From positions 496,001-560,000 of the forward strand of contig LR134389.1 of assembly GCA_900637675.1 (NCBI GenBank): DNA of 64,000 bases, written 5' to 3'. Each line of letters starts with the position of its first letter. The first letter of the stretch is position 1. Under the pieces are notes generated by a model. It was not told where the DNA came from, did not search any database, and was given only the letters and a program-made list of their open reading frames with translations. This DNA comes from Streptococcus equi subsp. equi. GTDB lineage: Bacteria > Bacillota > Bacilli > Lactobacillales > Streptococcaceae. Below are positions 28,152 through 36,584 of this stretch, piece by piece. A program made the position numbers and the translations under genes.

Positions 28152-28316
28152 ATGTTACAATTTGCTTCAAATATTTTAGCTACTAGTGTAGCAGAAACAA
28201 CTCAAGTTGCTCCTGGTGGTTGCTGCTGTTGCTGTTCTTGTTGTTGCTGCGTCTCAGCTTCATGGGGCAATACTACCATAAACAACAATTATGGTGCAGC
28301 TGAGCCAAAAGCGTAA
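28152..28316 (+). CDS. sagA: Streptolysin S precursor peptide SagA
   Basis: 54 residues starting MLQFASNILATSVAETTQV, a leader nearly identical to that of S. pyogenes SagA, then APGG, the presumed cleavage site. The core begins with CCCCCSCCCC and continues VSASWGN to the end AEPKA. SagBCD would convert Cys and Ser residues to thiazole and (methyl)oxazole rings, producing a membrane-damaging cytolysin. Compared with S. pyogenes the Cys block has one Ser in place of two Thr, and the tail differs. AAGGAGGT is well placed. It is too short for ordinary gene callers and easily missed. Confidence 0.96.
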   Translation: MLQFASNILATSVAETTQVAPGGCCCCCSCCCCVSASWGNTTINNNYGAAEPKA

Positions 28317-28430
28317 ACTTTAATACTTCTATTTAATAGTTAATAGCTAGGTCACAATCATTAGTTTGCTAGCGACTAAGGTTACAGTTTGTAATTGATG
28401 GTGTTAGCTGGTGTTGGATAGGGGTGTTAC

Positions 28431-28475
28431 ATGACAAGAGACGAAGACAATCAGCTTGATGTCAACGTCTTGTAG
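28431..28475 (+). CDS. Possible 14-codon ORF before the sagA-sagB terminator
   Basis: ATG at 28431 reads MTRDEDNQLDVNVL and stops at 28473-28475, inside the first bases of the terminator stem. AGGGGTG lies six bases upstream as a possible ribosome binding site. A ribosome stopping here would cover the 5' arm of the hairpin. Coding is unproven and could be chance. Confidence 0.25.
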   Translation: MTRDEDNQLDVNVL

Positions 28476-28516
28476 TAATTAGCAGGTACTAGTCGGTACC
28501 TGCTAATTACTATTAT
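28474..28516 (+). terminator. Attenuating terminator between sagA and sagB
   Basis: AGTAATTAGCAGGTAC (28474-28489) and GTACCTGCTAATTACT (28496-28511) form a perfect 16-bp stem with a six-base loop, followed by ATTATTTATT. A terminator at this place is known in S. pyogenes, where it makes sagA transcript far more abundant than the downstream genes. The same excess of peptide over enzymes is expected here. Confidence 0.9.
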
Positions 28517-28543
28517 TTATTAATATATTACAGGAAGACAGTT

Positions 28544-29494
28544 ATGCCATTTTTTTCTAAGGAAAAACAACGTTCGGATAACCAAAGTGACCTAACAAGA
28601 GAAGAAGCACGACAGTTATTTGAATTTAATACCAATCACTTATCGTTATCAACCTATCATCATCAAACGGTATTAAAAACATCAAAACAGCTTGTGGCAC
28701 AGCATTTGATGCCTGATGAAACAGACAATCTTAGCCAACGGTTTTTGATGAATTACAAGGCTAATAACAATTACCTAGGGTTTAAGACCAGTGTGGCTGA
28801 GTTTTTTACGGATTCTGCAGTGACCACCTTTTCAAATAGTGACTATTTTGAGGATAGGGCAAACACGATAGCACTTCCTAAAGCTAAGAAGGTCTCAGCA
28901 GCCCTATCAACCTGTATCACCAACCGGAGAAGTCATAGGCAGTTTATAGATGAGGAGATGCCTTTGCAGGATTTGGCTGATTTGCTTTATTATGCTTGTG
29001 GTGTCAGCTCTCAGGCAATCATCAAAGAAGGCATGACTAAGACAGTAGCCTTAAGAAATTGTGCTTCTGGTGGGGGTCTGTACCCCATCACCTTATTTTT
29101 CTATGCAAGAAACGTAGAAACACTCAAGGACGGTTTTTATGAATACCTTCCTTATCAGCACGCGCTGAGGTGTCATCATCTTAGTGATCAGGAGGATATT
29201 AGAGCCTTTGCCGAATACGGACCGATCACTGCCGAAAACTGCAATGTCATTCTTATCTATGTTTATCAGTACATCAAAAACACACGTAAATATGGAAATC
29301 AAGCTACTGCTTATGCCTTTATTGAAGCTGGAGAGATTGCTCAAAATGTTCAATTGGTCTCAACAGCTTTGGTATATGGAAGTGTTGATATTGGAGGGTA
29401 CAATAAGGAATACCTCCAAGAAAAGCTAGGCTTGGATGGCTTGACCCAGCATGTGATTCACATGACGATTATTGGAAATAAGGAGTCTCAATGA
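28544..29494 (+). CDS. sagB: SagB-type flavin-dependent azoline dehydrogenase
   Basis: 316 residues. SagB oxidises the azolines made by SagCD to aromatic thiazoles and oxazoles, using FMN. The nitroreductase-like domain starts near residue 125 with NRRSHRQFIDEEMPLQDLADLLYYACG. NCASGGGLYPI, IYVYQY and GEIAQNVQLVSTAL are also typical. AGGAAG precedes the ATG. The stop overlaps the sagC start (ATGA), so they are translationally coupled. Confidence 0.95.
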   Translation: MPFFSKEKQRSDNQSDLTREEARQLFEFNTNHLSLSTYHHQTVLKTSKQLVAQHLMPDETDNLSQRFLMNYKANNNYLGFKTSVAEFFTDSAVTTFSNSDYFEDRANTIALPKAKKVSAALSTCITNRRSHRQFIDEEMPLQDLADLLYYACGVSSQAIIKEGMTKTVALRNCASGGGLYPITLFFYARNVETLKDGFYEYLPYQHALRCHHLSDQEDIRAFAEYGPITAENCNVILIYVYQYIKNTRKYGNQATAYAFIEAGEIAQNVQLVSTALVYGSVDIGGYNKEYLQEKLGLDGLTQHVIHMTIIGNKESQ

Positions 29495-30555
29495 AATATC
29501 AATTAAATAGCAATGTTCGCATTGTGCAATTTGACGATACGTTTTGCTTTAGAAAAGGCCTATGGGATTTTAATGAAGCTGTTTTAGACATTGCACAAGA
29601 GCCACAAGCCTTAAAAGAAGCCTACTACAGTATCATCTCCGATTGGTTTAACGGGAAAGTTATTGATACTGATACCTACGAAAAAACACTAGAGTCTGAC
29701 TTATTTGCAAAATTGTCAGAGGTCATCACAGCCTTGTATTATAACGACCTATTGATGCTTGAAGACGCTTATGCTCTTGAAGAAAATATCATGAAGGTCT
29801 TAACAGGCAATTATCATTTCATAGCTGAATCAGGACAGGCTAAGGATACTGCACCTGTCTTATTTATCAGTGATTCAAGCTATGTCAATGAATCTGCTGA
29901 GCTGCTGGCCAAGCACCTGAACTTAAACCTTCAGGTGGCTAGCGATGAGCTAAAAATGCTCATTCAAGAAACAGATGTTACCTCTCGCTTAGATGCTCTG
30001 GAGCACCATCGCAACATGAAGTGCTTATCTGAGAAGCTCGCAGACTATCAGAGTATTGTTATTTGTCAAGGCCGGTTGAATATTATGATGCTGCGTCACC
30101 TTAATGAAATCAGTGTGGCCTTGAAAAAACAATTGGTGCTTGGCTTTGTTGATGGGCCGTTTATCCATGCTTGTACCTTAAATCCTCCTCATAGTGCTGA
30201 TTTTGATAGCTTGGAGAGAAGGGTGCTGGCACGTTTACAGGATCACACGCTTTATCAGCGCTTTGCAAGTCAGCAGTTGCCGCCAACACAGCCTGTTAGC
30301 TCCTCTTATGTACCTTTGTTAAATGTGTTAATGAATCTGGTTGTCAGTGAGGCCTTTATTATTGCTCAAACAGGAAGCTCAAAATTTGAAGGGCGTTTGT
30401 TAAGTGTCTATTTGCCAACGCTTGAGATTCAGGTGCAGGATATTTTGAAAATGTCTAATTCTCAGACACAAGGGGCTCTGACAAAATTAAGGTATGAGGA
30501 TCAACAGATTTCAACACGTGAGATTGTTAAAAAACTCCTTCAAGAAGAGTCATAA
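29491..30555 (+). CDS. sagC: SagC, cyclodehydratase partner protein
   Basis: 354 residues of the E1-like/ocin-ThiF SagC family. With SagD it forms the cyclodehydratase that turns Cys and Ser/Thr side chains of SagA into azolines. SagC supplies the leader-binding part. The N-terminus (KYQLNSNVRIVQFDDTFCFRKG) fits a RiPP recognition element; the rest is degenerate, without a clear ATP site. AAGGAG in the end of sagB serves its start. sagD follows 12 bases on. Confidence 0.93.
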   Translation: MKYQLNSNVRIVQFDDTFCFRKGLWDFNEAVLDIAQEPQALKEAYYSIISDWFNGKVIDTDTYEKTLESDLFAKLSEVITALYYNDLLMLEDAYALEENIMKVLTGNYHFIAESGQAKDTAPVLFISDSSYVNESAELLAKHLNLNLQVASDELKMLIQETDVTSRLDALEHHRNMKCLSEKLADYQSIVICQGRLNIMMLRHLNEISVALKKQLVLGFVDGPFIHACTLNPPHSADFDSLERRVLARLQDHTLYQRFASQQLPPTQPVSSSYVPLLNVLMNLVVSEAFIIAQTGSSKFEGRLLSVYLPTLEIQVQDILKMSNSQTQGALTKLRYEDQQISTREIVKKLLQEES

Positions 30556-30567
30556 GGAGGTCTAAGG

Positions 30568-31926
30568 ATGCTACATTATTACCCTTCGTTCAACCATATT
30601 CTTGATAAGCTAAAGGGCCTTAGTGGTAACCGAACTGGTATCTTAAATCAATCTCAGGTTCCTATTTGTAACCATCCTCATGATGTTTACTTAAAGAGTG
30701 TGACAGGACAGATGCCTGACTACCACAAGCAATTTATTGGTGAGCTGAGTCAGGTGAGCTATCATATCATTGGTTATGGCAGTCATTATGAGGAAGCCTT
30801 GATCAAATACTTAGGTGAAAGCATTGAGCGTTATGCCACTGTTATTGCTGGGGAATTATTATCAGACCGGATTGTTTATGCTTCTTATAAGGAATTGAGC
30901 CAGACGGATCCTGTCATGCCCTTAGAGTATTTGCAGGTTTTTACGCAGGAACAAATTGACCGTTGCCATGATTTGCACATGATCATGTGTGATAAAATGG
31001 TGACGCAAGACGATGTCTTGGGCTGGGTTAAGTGTCCGATGTTTTTTGAAGATAAGGAGATGTATGTGCCTGCCCAAATGCTTTGCGTTGGCTATAAGAC
31101 CAATCAGGCTGTAGGCGAAAAGCACATCATTCCAGGCTTTTCAACGGGGACAGCCTCTCATACAACGCTGGAAGCAGCCATGTGTAATAGCTTGATTGAG
31201 TATATTCAAATCGACTCTATGATGCTTAGCTGGCATACTAAAAAGCCTTGTCCCAGAGTGATTATTGATGATCCGGAAATTCTAGCTCTTTTGGAAGAGG
31301 CTAGACTTGGTAAGGACAGTCTTTATGAGATTATCCCTATTGACATGACTGTTGGAGAAGATAATCCGCTTTATACCTTTGGTATTATCCTTAAAAACAA
31401 GTCCAATGAAGGTCCTTATCTCTTATTTGGGGTTCAGGCGGGCTTGGATCCTAAGCATACCCTGTTAAGAGGAATCATGGAAGCTTCAGCTATTAGCTAT
31501 AGCTATTACTATAATTTGTTTTATAATCCAACGTCAACACAAAATGCTGAGAGTGACTCTCCCTTGTTTTTAGACCTAGATAGTAACGTCTTTTACTATG
31601 CTCATCCAAAGGATCAGGAGCTTAAATGGAAGGCCTTTGAGCCCTTGATTTCAGGAGAGGTTCGTCTTAGTGACCTGACAAACCATGCTGGGAAAGATAA
31701 AAAAGAGGATTTAAAGACACTACTAGCCTACACTAAAAAAGTAAGTCCTAATGCTGTCTTTTTAGACATTACTCCTCCTGAGGCCTCAGAAAAAGGCTGG
31801 TACGTGACACGTGTCCTCACTCCTGAGCTTCTTGAGATGTGCATTCCTGCCTTTCCATTTGCTAATCATCCACGCATGAGACAGTTTGGAGGTGTGACAA
31901 ATGCCTTTGTACACCCAATGCCTTAA
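30568..31926 (+). CDS. sagD: SagD, YcaO-type cyclodehydratase
   Basis: 452 residues of the YcaO superfamily, the ATP-dependent enzyme that phosphorylates the amide backbone during azoline formation on SagA. Recognisable parts are SQVSYHIIGYGSHYEEALIKYLGESIERYA (the YcaO ATP-binding region, with ESIER), GFSTGTASHTTLEAAMCNSLIEYIQ and the proline-rich C-terminus AFPFANHPRMRQFGG, where family members end in a functional PxPxP-like tail. AAGGAGG precedes the ATG. The gene overlaps sagE by 26 bases. Confidence 0.95.
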   Translation: MLHYYPSFNHILDKLKGLSGNRTGILNQSQVPICNHPHDVYLKSVTGQMPDYHKQFIGELSQVSYHIIGYGSHYEEALIKYLGESIERYATVIAGELLSDRIVYASYKELSQTDPVMPLEYLQVFTQEQIDRCHDLHMIMCDKMVTQDDVLGWVKCPMFFEDKEMYVPAQMLCVGYKTNQAVGEKHIIPGFSTGTASHTTLEAAMCNSLIEYIQIDSMMLSWHTKKPCPRVIIDDPEILALLEEARLGKDSLYEIIPIDMTVGEDNPLYTFGIILKNKSNEGPYLLFGVQAGLDPKHTLLRGIMEASAISYSYYYNLFYNPTSTQNAESDSPLFLDLDSNVFYYAHPKDQELKWKAFEPLISGEVRLSDLTNHAGKDKKEDLKTLLAYTKKVSPNAVFLDITPPEASEKGWYVTRVLTPELLEMCIPAFPFANHPRMRQFGGVTNAFVHPMP

Positions 31927-32572
31927 CCTATGCTTTTTAATGGCTACCTTTTGTCCTTCGATCGCAATGCAGGCTATTTTTGGCCAGGGTCGTGATAGCT
32001 ATAGCTTTAATCTAATAGGTTTTTTAAGAGCTGTACTGGTTTATTATGCCCTAGTCTTAACAGGGATTTACCTGCTGTCACCTCCTATTAAAGCGCCCTT
32101 AGGTCATAGTGATGGTCGTCTTTTGATCATTGGTTTTATCTTGAGCTTTGTTGTGCTCTTTGTTGAGGTTGCTTTTTTACATCTTAGCCGCTGCTGGCAA
32201 AAAAAAGAGTGGCTTCCCTTAGTCCTATCATTTGTCGGAACGACACAAAAATGGCCACAGATAGGCTATCCCTTGGTTTTGGCCTGCTGTGAGGAAATCA
32301 CCTATCGTTTGATTTGGTTTAACATCTTGTGGCTTCAATGGCGATTGCCAATTGCTCTTGTCTTGTTGATCACCAGCCTGTGCTATGCCCTAAACCATTT
32401 CCTGATGGGCAGATCCATTTTTTACGCCAAAATACTGACTGGTCTTATTTACGGAAGTATTTATTATGTTAGTCAGAGCTTATGGCTGGTGTTGCTTGTT
32501 CATGTTGGAGGCAATTTATGGGTTGAAGGCTTGAGTCATCTTCAATCAATGCATAAGAAGGTGGTACGATGA
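31901..32572 (+). CDS. sagE: SagE, CAAX-type (CPBP) membrane protease
   Basis: 223 residues with about six membrane segments and the CPBP/Abi protease motifs CCEEITYRLIW (Glu-Glu-x3-Arg), NHFLMG and HVGGN. SagE is thought to remove the SagA leader and contributes to self-immunity. The start lies inside the end of sagD; GGAGG at 31888-31892 is spaced eight bases from the ATG, which supports this start over the later Met at 31940. The stop overlaps sagF (ATGA). Confidence 0.92.
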   Translation: MPLYTQCLNLCFLMATFCPSIAMQAIFGQGRDSYSFNLIGFLRAVLVYYALVLTGIYLLSPPIKAPLGHSDGRLLIIGFILSFVVLFVEVAFLHLSRCWQKKEWLPLVLSFVGTTQKWPQIGYPLVLACCEEITYRLIWFNILWLQWRLPIALVLLITSLCYALNHFLMGRSIFYAKILTGLIYGSIYYVSQSLWLVLLVHVGGNLWVEGLSHLQSMHKKVVR

Positions 32573-33255
32573 TCATAATACTAGCATTGCTATCCTTTTT
32601 AATCCTAGTGACCCTTTTTCTAACAAGTCATAAAAGACGGCGCTTAGTCAGATGGCATTTAAGGCACATCAGGGCAATGTCCTATCAGCAATGGCTTGAT
32701 CTATTGCTTGGTCTAATCCAGCTTGGTCTAGTGCTTGTTTGTCTATTATTTTCTGATGCTTTAGCTCTTGATGGTTTGCTGACCTTTTTGGGTCGCGTAT
32801 CCTTTGGCTGGGAAATCATTTGTTATGTGCTATTGTATAGCATAGCCTTGGTAGAGCTGACCCTGTTGGTTTTGGTCTTGCTTTTTGATCTTATGCTGAA
32901 AAAGGACAGTCGCCTGCTCTTAGGAAAAATGACTTGGCTAGCCTTTAAACCAGATAGGGCAGCAGCTAGCTTTCTTTTGTTAAGTCTTGTCACACTGGTT
33001 GATGCTTTTTGTTACTTAGGTCTATGTCTCTTTTTAGGAAAAGATTCAGTGGCAGGTCTTACGCTTGTGGTTTTGGGCTATGCCTTGGTCAAGGCCTGTC
33101 GTTACTCAGGCTGGCTACAGCAGCTACTAGCCCTATGCCTCTTTAGTGTGATTGGTGTCTGGTGTGTGACAGCAGCCTTATTATATGGTTGGTTGATTGG
33201 TTCGCTTTTATTGACCTTAACTTATCTGTTAATTAGTTTTAAAGAGCAGCGTTAG
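32569..33255 (+). CDS. sagF: SagF, membrane protein of the streptolysin S cluster
   Basis: 228 residues with about six hydrophobic segments and short basic loops (SHKRRRLVRWHLRHIR near the N-terminus). It occupies the sagF position and its size fits. SagF has no established biochemical role; it is required for full streptolysin S activity in S. pyogenes. Its start overlaps the sagE stop, and sagG begins 22 bases after its end. Confidence 0.88.
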   Translation: MIIILALLSFLILVTLFLTSHKRRRLVRWHLRHIRAMSYQQWLDLLLGLIQLGLVLVCLLFSDALALDGLLTFLGRVSFGWEIICYVLLYSIALVELTLLVLVLLFDLMLKKDSRLLLGKMTWLAFKPDRAAASFLLLSLVTLVDAFCYLGLCLFLGKDSVAGLTLVVLGYALVKACRYSGWLQQLLALCLFSVIGVWCVTAALLYGWLIGSLLLTLTYLLISFKEQR

Positions 33256-33277
33256 AGTTGGAAAGAAGGAATAATAT

Positions 33278-34201
33278 ATGAGTTTTGTAGAGTTAAAAGA
33301 TGTTGTCAAGGTCTATCGAGGCGGCAAAAAGGCAATAGATCATGTCTCACTGACAATTGAGGAAGGGAGAATCTACGGCCTTTTAGGGCCTAATGGCGCT
33401 GGTAAGTCAACCTTAATCAATGCTATTTTAGGGTTAATCCCTTTGAATGCTGGCGAAGTGACTGTTTTACAGCAATCTTATAAATCTATTCGAAAAATTA
33501 GTTCCAAGATTGGCTATGTCCCTCAGGATATTGCTGTTTATCCTGATTTAACAGCCTATGAGAATGTTGAGCTTTTCGGCTCTCTCTATGGCTTAAAGGG
33601 AAGTGAGCTCAAGGAGCAGGTTTTAAAAAGCTTGGAGTTCGTAGGGTTAAAATCACAGGCAAGCCAGTTTCCAAGCCAGTTTTCAGGAGGTATGAAAAGA
33701 CGGTTAAACATTGCCTGTGCTTTGGTGCATTCTCCTAAGCTAATCATCTTTGATGAGCCGACGGTAGGGATTGACCCACAGTCTCGTAATCATATTTTAG
33801 AGTCTATTCGCTTGTTAAATGAGCAAGGAGCTACTGTTATTTACACGACCCACTACATGGAAGAGGTTGAGGCCTTATGTGATTACATTTACATTATGGA
33901 TCATGGTCAGGTGATTGAAGAGGGCAGTCAGGCCGAGCTAGAAAGACGCTATGAGTCTGATTTCACAAAGCAAATCATGGTGACAGTCGCAGCTGACCAA
34001 GCAATCGATCTCTCTAATAAGCCCAATTGGAGACTGATGGATAACGAGCTTGAAGCAGTTCTCCTGATTGAACATGAAGACATTGGCTCGGTTGTTCGTC
34101 AGCTGACAGATGCTCATATTGCTTTTAGTGAGATTAGGCATAAGCATTTGAATTTAGAAGAAATCTTCCTGCATTTGACTGGTAAGAAGCTAAGAGATTA
34201 G
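33278..34201 (+). CDS. sagG: SagG, ABC transporter ATP-binding protein
   Basis: 307 residues. The nucleotide-binding domain has Walker A GPNGAGKST, Q-loop VPQDI, signature FSGGMKRR, Walker B LIIFDEPTVGIDP and H-loop TTHYMEE. It powers export of mature streptolysin S through SagH and SagI. The C-terminal 80 residues are a DrrA/ABC-2-type extension. It is eight bases upstream of sagH. Confidence 0.95.
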   Translation: MSFVELKDVVKVYRGGKKAIDHVSLTIEEGRIYGLLGPNGAGKSTLINAILGLIPLNAGEVTVLQQSYKSIRKISSKIGYVPQDIAVYPDLTAYENVELFGSLYGLKGSELKEQVLKSLEFVGLKSQASQFPSQFSGGMKRRLNIACALVHSPKLIIFDEPTVGIDPQSRNHILESIRLLNEQGATVIYTTHYMEEVEALCDYIYIMDHGQVIEEGSQAELERRYESDFTKQIMVTVAADQAIDLSNKPNWRLMDNELEAVLLIEHEDIGSVVRQLTDAHIAFSEIRHKHLNLEEIFLHLTGKKLRD

Positions 34202-34209
34202 GGGTTGTT

Positions 34210-35337
34210 ATGATCTTATTTCATTTAATCAAAAAAGAAAGCTTACAGATTTTTAGGGATCGGACTGCTTTGTTGATGATGGTGGTTTTTCCTATCTTGA
34301 TGATTCTGATTTTAAGCTTTGCTTTTAAGTCCAGCTTTAATACAGCAGCTACTGTTCCTAAATTGACGGTTCGTTATCAGCTTGAGGGCAAGGAAACAGA
34401 GTATCAAAAGAACTTTATCACGTTTTTAAAGCTGTTAAATAAAGAGCTTCATTTAGAAGCTAAAGAAACCAAGGATATCGCTAAGGCTAAGCAAAAGGTC
34501 AGCGAGGGCGCCTTGACGGCAGCTCTAGAGGTTAAGAGCGACCAAAACATTGAGGTGACCACCAACAGCATTAACCAACAGAATGCTGATTTGATTAATA
34601 TGCTTGTCAATATCTATGTGGATAACGCCAAGACCTATGATTCGATTGCTAACCTTTATCCAGAAGCCATTAGCAACATCAAGAAAAGAAAAATAGACTA
34701 TATCGCCTCTAGCTCTGTGCAAACCAGTAAAGGCATGAGCTCAGCGGATTACTATGCTATTTCCATGTTTACCATGATTACCTTTTATAGCATTATGTCA
34801 GCGATGAATCTGGTGCTATCAGATCGTCAGCAAGGGGTGGCTAGCCGCATTTATTTGACAGGGGTCTCAAATAGTGCTATTTTGCTTGGAAAATTAATTG
34901 GTGGTATGCTAGCAACAGCAGTCCAGCTAACCATTCTTTATGTCTTTACCCGATTTGTGTTACGTGTTAATTGGGGGACTAATGACTGGCAGATTATCGG
35001 TGTGACGGCCTCGCTAGTTTATTTGTCTGTTGCCATCGGTATCGGGCTTGCGACTGGTATTAGAAATCAATCCTTTTTGACGGTAGCGTCTAATGCAGTC
35101 ATTCCTGTCTTTGCCTTTTTGGGAGGAAGCTATATTCCTTTGTCAACCTTAAATAGCGCCTTGATTAATCAGCTGTCTAATATTTCCCCGATAAAATGGG
35201 TCAATGATAGTTTGTTTTATCTTATTTTTGGTGGGCAGTCCAATCCCATACCGGTTACCTTAATGGTTAATCTTGGTATAGGAACAGCCTTTATCCTCTT
35301 TGCTTTGGTCAGAATGAGAAAGCAGGTGGCAGCATGA
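34210..35337 (+). CDS. sagH: SagH, ABC-2 type export permease
   Basis: 375 residues. One N-terminal membrane helix, a large extracytoplasmic loop (about residues 45-190) and five C-terminal helices, the ABC-2 export permease plan, with SDRQQGVASRIYLTGVSN before the helix cluster. It pairs with SagI to form the streptolysin S channel. The stop overlaps the sagI start (ATGA). Confidence 0.93.
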   Translation: MILFHLIKKESLQIFRDRTALLMMVVFPILMILILSFAFKSSFNTAATVPKLTVRYQLEGKETEYQKNFITFLKLLNKELHLEAKETKDIAKAKQKVSEGALTAALEVKSDQNIEVTTNSINQQNADLINMLVNIYVDNAKTYDSIANLYPEAISNIKKRKIDYIASSSVQTSKGMSSADYYAISMFTMITFYSIMSAMNLVLSDRQQGVASRIYLTGVSNSAILLGKLIGGMLATAVQLTILYVFTRFVLRVNWGTNDWQIIGVTASLVYLSVAIGIGLATGIRNQSFLTVASNAVIPVFAFLGGSYIPLSTLNSALINQLSNISPIKWVNDSLFYLIFGGQSNPIPVTLMVNLGIGTAFILFALVRMRKQVAA

Positions 35338-36452
35338 TTCCTTTTATTAAAGCCTTATTTATCAAAATTAGACGTAAAAAAACAAGCTATATCACCTTTA
35401 TCCTGTTGCCTATGCTAACAACAATGCTGGCCTTGTCCTTGAGCTTTACAGGGGGAAGTCAAGCTAAGATTGGGATCTTAGATAAGGATAAGAGTCAGGT
35501 TTCCAAGCAGTTTGTGTCGCAATTAAAGCACAATAAAAAATATCAGATATATACTAGGCTAGAGGAAAAGGCTATTGATCAATACCTAAAGGCCAAGACA
35601 CTGGAGGCTGTGCTGACCATTGAGCCGGGCTTTGGTGAGAAGGTTCTAAAAGGAGACACTCAAAAGATCGCTCTACGTTCGATTGCTGATAGTCAAATAA
35701 CAGAATGGTTTAAGGCGCAGGCTAATTATCTCTTGGAGAATTACAATATCATTGGTGATGCGGCAGCAGGCAATCAAGAGGTTTTCAAGAAGATTTCAGC
35801 TCATAACACGAAGCTATCCTACAAGGTCAAAGAAATCACCCTAGCTGATCGTTCCCAAAGTAAGTCTGTTTCCTCGACAACAACTGGCTTTTTATTGATC
35901 CTAATGCTAGGCAGCACCAGTGTCTTGTACGGTGGTATCTTGCTTGATAAGTCCAGTCAAATCTACAATCGCTTAGTCTTATCAAGGCTATCAAGCCTTC
36001 AATACATGCTGAGCTATGTCTGTGTTGGTATTGTTGCCTTTGCGATACAAATAGTGATTATGCTGGGATTACTCAGGGTAGCAAATGTCAGCTTTTACAT
36101 TCCAACAGCCATTGTTTTGTTGACTTTCTTTCTTTATAGTTTGTTAGCTATAGGCTTTGGCTTAATGATTGGTGCGGTTTCTAAAAATGCGCAACAAAGC
36201 AGTCAATTGGCTAATCTGATTGTGATGCCAACCTCTATGCTGGCGGGTTGTTTGTGGCCGCTTAGTATTACGCCGCCTTATATGCAGGCGATTGGAAAGC
36301 TACTCCCACAACATTGGGTGTTAACCATCATCAGCACTTTCCAAAATGGCGGTAATCTAGGTGAGGCTTGGCCTTATTTCTTGGCCTTGTTTGTAGCAGC
36401 CATGACCTTAATGGTACTAGCAAGCGTGCTGATGAAGCCTTTACATCGCTAG
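35334..36452 (+). CDS. sagI: SagI, ABC-2 type export permease
   Basis: 372 residues with the same layout as SagH: one N-terminal helix, a long outer loop with an Asp/Lys-rich start, and five C-terminal helices including SKNAQQSSQLANLIVMPTSML. It completes the SagGHI exporter and is the last gene of the operon. A bidirectional hairpin terminator follows 35 bases later, facing the convergent adhesin gene. Confidence 0.93.
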   Translation: MIPFIKALFIKIRRKKTSYITFILLPMLTTMLALSLSFTGGSQAKIGILDKDKSQVSKQFVSQLKHNKKYQIYTRLEEKAIDQYLKAKTLEAVLTIEPGFGEKVLKGDTQKIALRSIADSQITEWFKAQANYLLENYNIIGDAAAGNQEVFKKISAHNTKLSYKVKEITLADRSQSKSVSSTTTGFLLILMLGSTSVLYGGILLDKSSQIYNRLVLSRLSSLQYMLSYVCVGIVAFAIQIVIMLGLLRVANVSFYIPTAIVLLTFFLYSLLAIGFGLMIGAVSKNAQQSSQLANLIVMPTSMLAGCLWPLSITPPYMQAIGKLLPQHWVLTIISTFQNGGNLGEAWPYFLALFVAAMTLMVLASVLMKPLHR

Positions 36453-36486
36453 ACTAAGTTGTCTTACCCTTTTTGAACCAAGCTTA

Positions 36487-36529
36487 AAAAGCCTTATCGT
36501 TCCATTTATGGCGCGATAAGGCTTTTGTG
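36487..36529. terminator. Bidirectional terminator between sagI and the adhesin gene
   Basis: AAAAGCCTTATCG (36487-36499) and CGATAAGGCTTTT (36514-36526) form a perfect 13-bp stem with T tails on both strands. Confidence 0.88.
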
Positions 36530-36584
36530 TTGTATTAGACTAGATACTGATCAACTAAACGACTATAGATAATCTTTTAGTGTC

